Shown here in pieces: positions 60,615-64,000 of a stretch of 64,000 nt of DNA. The first letter of the stretch is position 1; every line of letters begins with the position of its first letter. This stretch comes from Haliclystus octoradiatus. Taxonomy: Eukaryota; Cnidaria; Staurozoa; Stauromedusae; Haliclystidae. The translations under genes were made by a program, and so were the position numbers. The stretch covers positions 14,260,469 to 14,324,468 of the forward strand of contig OU744453.1 in assembly GCA_916610825.1 (NCBI GenBank), given 5' to 3'. The notes under the pieces were generated by a model. The model saw only the letters and a list, made by a program, of their open reading frames with translations, did not search any database and was not told where the DNA came from.

Positions 60615-60845
60615 AAACAACCACATGTTCGCATGTGTGTATATATATGAGGCTATAACATAATGGACATTTTTTGATTTCATATAACTGTTATTCATAT
60701 ATATTATATTAAGTGATTATATAGATTACTATATTTTCTGATACATATTATTATTATTCGCTTTGCTGATAGTTTACGTAATTACTATAGATATTGTATG
60801 CTATAGGTTGATATATATGCAATAAATACTGTATGGTTATTAATT
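60615..60845 (+). terminator. HUWE1: HUWE1 3' UTR with AATAAA poly(A) signal
   Basis: The 3' UTR is AT-rich. A canonical AATAAA at 60821-60826 lies 207 bp after the stop codon; it is the first one after the CDS and probably the poly(A) signal, with cleavage expected some 15-25 bases later. The exact end is inferred. Confidence 0.7.
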
Positions 60846-62127
60846 ATGTGGTTGTTCTCATTTTAACGGCATTTATTCTCCATGCACATATTCACCTATA
60901 CACAGAAAATTTCATGCTTCAGTTTGAATGATTTTTCTTGATTTAAGAATTTTTTGGGTCAAAATAACGGGAGTTCAAGAAAATTTGTGCTTAAAATAAG
61001 AAACTTTTTGAGCTATGTGAACACAGGTCCGTCCCTTGCATTGGGGAAGTGGCACGCCCTGGTGGCATTATCCGTCAGCAAATCTTCCTTGAAATGTCTC
61101 CAGTCGGCAAAAAGGGGAAGGAATGGCAAACCCAGTATTGTGGTGTTCGCTTTTTAAGAGTAGAAGTAAGAGACAAATAAAACACACGATAATCTGCAAC
61201 GGTTTCGATTTATTCTTAAATCATCGTCAGGCAAGTGAAAGAGAGAGAGAACAGATTTTACATCGTATTTATAGTTAGAAATTATTTACATGATCTTTTG
61301 AAATTTGGGGCTCTATATACGACTTATAACACACTAAAAAATACATGAAACATTATGACGGAAGGGATGGTCTAAAGCGGTACTAATTACGGATACAATA
61401 CAAAACAAATATGAAATAATAATTACTGTTATACAGAGAAAACAATGAAACAAAGAATAGAAAGTAAAATGTTCTATCAGAATGGTCAGATATTTTTAAT
61501 TTTATTGTCCAGCAGGTGTTGATAATGAAAATATTGCCGACATCAGTGGCCGACCTAACTATAATCCAATCGTAGTCACACAAAATATCATCAACGTTAA
61601 GGCATGAAAACAAGTAAATTAGTTATCGCTCCCAATCTTTAAGTTCAATTTCGTATCTCTTCGTATCTATCTATCTATTCATTTTATTTGTCGCTACTAA
61701 GTACAATGAAGTCGAAATTAAGAACCTCTCAATTTATAGAAATAATAGAGTTGTTTTAATTCTTCTCCATTTGTTCATGTCCACCAACTCATGAATACTG
61801 TATATAGAGACCGACAAATTACGAGTCAATTTACATTTCTGGATTTACATTTACAGCTTTGTGTGATGAATTCAATTCCGGATATCGCACCTTTGCTTGC
61901 TTCCAATTCCAATTCGGATCGGACTCTGGTCTCAACAACACCCTCAAAGAAAATTTATTGGCACCGCCCTGTGTAGACAAATGTTATATTCTTGTTTCAA
62001 GCTTGACTGTCACAAGTCCCACTTTATTTTTGCTGTTTCATTTTCATAATTGTAAACTGAGGCAGTTTCTCTGTGTTTGAAGGCAATAGATTTGTCAAAG
62101 GACAAGTATCATTTCACAATCCACAAA
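60846..62127. other. Intergenic region HUWE1-QNG1
   Basis: About 1.3 kb without a supported gene. The minus strand carries a hammerhead-like motif at 61194-61234 next to a (GA)n run at 61240-61250. The small open frame at 60954-61157 has no recognisable homologue or codon evidence. The rest is AT-rich with no structure seen. Confidence 0.5.
61194..61234 (-). ncRNA. Hammerhead-ribozyme-like motif 2
   Basis: On the minus strand: stem I TTGC / GCAG, core CTGACGA (fits CTGANGA), one unpaired U, stem II GATTTA-AGAA-TAAATC (6 perfect pairs), core GAAA, minimal stem III AC / GT, triplet GTT. The very short stem III is typical of hammerheads in Penelope-like elements, which act as dimers. It lies in the HUWE1-QNG1 intergenic region. 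Confidence 0.55.
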
Positions 62128-62161
62128 CGGCTCACGCTTGGTCGCTGCGCTACGTCGCCAG

Positions 62162-62175
62162 ACGTCACGTGACGT
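62162..62175. promoter_or_regulatory. Perfect 14-bp palindrome with CACGTG E-box upstream of QNG1
   Basis: ACGTCACGTGACGT is a perfect palindrome centred on CACGTG. It contains GTCACGTGAC, the preferred site of USF/MITF/TFE-type bHLH-zip factors, and two ACGT cores. It lies 46 bp before the QNG1 ATG in a short CpG-rich patch (about 62128-62185) in otherwise AT-rich DNA, so a core-promoter role is a reasonable inference. Confidence 0.55.
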
Positions 62176-62221
62176 TTGCGTCCACACATTTCTTAGTAAA
62201 TCAGAATTTCAGAAAATCAAT

Positions 62222-62584
62222 ATGGCAGAAAAAACCGAAGCACGTGTTTTTGACCAGGAAAGAAATGACTTCATTTCTCCTCGATTATCTGGTAAATTCA
62301 TTTCTGAAAACAGTAAACATGTTAGTTTATGTATCAAAAGTATTGAATCTGCTTCATCTTTGGTCAATCAAGGGCTAGAAGATATGAATTATTCAACTGA
62401 CTCATGGCACGATTGCCCTGTCCATCCAAATGTTAAAGATGAATCAACTTTAAATTGGATCTTTGTCTTGGATTGTCTTAATTTCTCATTCTGGTTACCA
62501 AACGGATCTTTTAGTGTAAAACATAACGATGAGGTATTTCATGGATATATGGCACTTGGAGCAGCAATCAATCGAGCTTTAGAG
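62222..62584 (+). CDS. QNG1: Queuosine 5'-phosphate N-glycosylase (queuosine salvage protein), exon 1, 3'-partial
   Basis: This is the first coding exon of the queuosine salvage enzyme (former DUF2419/C9orf64), which hydrolyses queuosine 5'-monophosphate to release queuine for reuse in tRNA anticodon modification (family knowledge). The 121 codons from ATG contain SPRLSGKFISENSKHVSLCI, STLNWIFVLDCLNFSFWLPN, and VFHGYMALGAAINRALE, which match the family's SPREAGRFIAENS, NWVFVVDALNFSFW and GYWSLCAALNRALDEG. The exon ends at TTA GAG|gtaggt, exactly where the family continues into EGIP. The N-terminal 15 or so residues before SPRL are an extension relative to human. The family is about 340 aa, so roughly two thirds of the protein lies downstream of the window. 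The ATG was chosen because upstream codons in frame are only non-ATG. Confidence 0.9.
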
Positions 62585-62878
62585 GTAGGTAAACATAAAT
62601 TTAAGATAAATAATCAACAAATATATTATGTAGCAAATTTTTTGCCAGTTAATTTTCTAAAAGGTAACTAATTAATTATATAGTCATGCATTGAGCTAGC
62701 CAATCGCTATCCAAATCATTAAAACATAAAGAAAGTAATTAATACAATATAACAATTATATAAAAAAGTTGGGCTATTAATTCCGAACATTCATGAATCA
62801 TGCCTATAACCAGCTATTGTGATGTGATTGGCATAGACTACTTATCAATTGATGGAATTGGAGATGTAGCACAATTTA

Positions 62879-63222
62879 ACCCCTAGATTATACGCCGTAC
62901 TTTCGAGAGGCGATCCATCAAAAATGGATCGGCACGCCTGAAAATCTGGCAAAGTAAGGCCATTAATTTTTGGGTCGACCCAAAATCGAAAGTACGGCTG
63001 ATCCAGGGGTACCAAACTGAAAACAGCCGTACCTTCTGTTTGAATTTCTTACCCCTAGGTTATACGCCATACTTTCAAGAGGCGATCCATCAAAAATGGA
63101 TCAGCACGCCTGAAAGTATAAGCGTATAATCTGGCAAAGGACGGCGATTAATTGTTTGGTCGACTCAAAATCGAAAGTACGGCTGATCCAGGCGTACCAA
63201 ACTGAAAACAGCTGTACCGGTA
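62879..63222 (+). repeat. Direct duplication in QNG1 intron 1
   Basis: Units 62879-63033 and 63051-63222 share GGCGATCCATCAAAAATGGA, AAATCGAAAGTACGGCTGAT and CCAAACTGAAAACAGC. Each unit is itself an imperfect inverted repeat (CCGTACTTTCG / CGAAAGTACGG). Confidence 0.85.
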
Positions 63223-63467
63223 CGCCAAAAAAATGGAATGTTTTCGTCATTTCCAGGGGAAAAACCCGCACAACTTGTGACTTTGTCGTCATAAAGCTAG
63301 ATCCAATCTCTTTTTTTCCTCAGCGACATTTTGGTCAAAACACCCCTTTGAAGGCGTTTTTCACCTAGAAACAATCTACAGATCGAAAAAAATCACGCCA
63401 TTGTTTTTTCACGTCGGCTTCTACTACATATATGTAAAGATAGTCTGGGGGTTTATTCCCACTTTAA

Positions 63468-63700
63468 CCTTTCAAATTTTACTAGTGTTGCCATGGCAGC
63501 ATTTATGCAGTATGAAATGTCCTGTTAATAAGTGTTATAATACCTTTTTGCAATAACTCAAAAATAGATAAATAATCTGGTATCCTCAATTTTTTTTCAT
63601 TGTCACCCTTGAAGTATACTTTTACATCAATGACGTAATTAAAAAATTCAACAGAACAAAGCGTTTGAAAGATGTTGTTTAGTTATAAAATGTAAGGGAT
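63468..63700 (+). repeat. 210-bp dispersed repeat, copy 2
   Basis: Second copy of the repeat at 38741-38953 in the same orientation, here within the QNG1 intron; AGTGTTGCCATGGCAGCATT and CTTGAAGTATACTTTTACAT are the best conserved parts. Confidence 0.75.
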
Positions 63701-64000
63701 TTGTCGCTCCCAAAATTTGCCGATTTATGTTTCATTTCGCAACTTATATTATTCCAAAAACTGTCATTCTTGACTGTGTCTTTTTCTTTGTTGAAATATT
63801 TGACCATTGATCTGTTTTTGTCTCCCTCCTTTGAAATATTATTGTTTTTTTAACATGGAATATTATTAATGTAAAAAGTAGGGGTAACTCCAAATGCATA
63901 TCCCCCTAAAATTAATCTAGGCAATATTGTATTCCTATTATATGATATTGGATGTAGTTATTAATCAGCTAATGTATCACAGCCTGTAGTAAGTATGCAT

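Larger units (their letters stand above)
62585..64000 (+). other. First intron of the QNG1 gene (to window end)
   Basis: The intron opens with gtaggt. No continuation of the QNG1 protein was found up to the window end. It holds a diverged direct duplication (62879-63222) and one copy of a 210-bp dispersed repeat (63468-63700); the rest is plain AT-rich sequence. Confidence 0.6.

Noticed and set aside
60954..61157. 67-codon open frame between HUWE1 and QNG1
   Set aside because: No homology recognised and no promoter or conserved motif; most likely chance or a repeat remnant.

Overview
The window is animal nuclear DNA: AT-rich, intron-dense, with GT-AG introns throughout. It is dominated by one very large gene on the + strand, the orthologue of the HECT-type E3 ubiquitin ligase HUWE1 (UREB1/Mule/ARF-BP1). 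I followed 57 coding exons from 625 to the stop at 60612-60614. All 56 internal junctions are in phase and together encode 4268 residues. The gene's 5' exons (start codon and the first couple of hundred residues) lie upstream of the window. Domains appear in the usual HUWE1 order: helical-repeat N-terminal region (DUF908/DUF913), UBA, UIM, WWE, long acidic disordered stretches, ubiquitin-binding motifs (UBMs), and a C-terminal HECT ligase whose active-site cysteine lies 33 residues before the end. The protein is clearly invertebrate-like (diverged linkers, no vertebrate-style low-complexity tracts), but I cannot name the species; a marine invertebrate is a guess from the repeat content.

About 1.6 kb downstream, also on +, a second gene begins at 62222. 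Its first exon encodes the N-terminus of the queuosine 5'-phosphate N-glycosylase (queuosine salvage protein, QNG1, formerly DUF2419/C9orf64); the rest runs off the window. A 14-bp palindromic E-box lies about 50 bp upstream of its start codon.

The HUWE1 introns are full of mobile DNA: (i) a 5'-truncated non-LTR retrotransposon with an otherwise open reverse-transcriptase reading frame at about 14475-17155, set between two (CAT)n microsatellites; (ii) several short non-autonomous DNA-transposon (MITE) families, assigned by terminal repeats and target-site duplications: two TA-flanked families beginning CAGT (Tc1/mariner-pogo type), an 8-bp-TSD family beginning CAGGGTCCGAC (hAT type), another hAT-like element with an exact 8-bp duplication nested inside a pogo-like one, and a family beginning CAGACATGAG with 6-bp duplications; (iii) long fold-back elements at 5372-6172 and 12098-12473; (iv) tRNA-derived SINEs, one with clear target-site duplications and one carrying an expanded 29-bp tandem repeat; (v) a family built from TTCATGAAC palindromes; (vi) two minus-strand hammerhead-ribozyme-like motifs (50964-51013 and 61194-61234) and a dispersed repeat (22493-22615, 36281-36420) that looks like a decayed hammerhead carrier. 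No transposase gene, tRNA gene, rRNA or CRISPR array was found.

Introns of more than 300 bases in which I recognised nothing beyond scattered or decayed repeat fragments: 693-1000, 3000-3700, 6800-7100, 19090-19760, 20860-21200, 23540-24090, 26830-27030, 28100-28570, 31640-32230, 37640-38290, 46320-46730, 49040-49950, 53440-54200, 55440-56270 and 57050-57380. The last 1.4 kb (62585-64000) is the first intron of the QNG1 gene.
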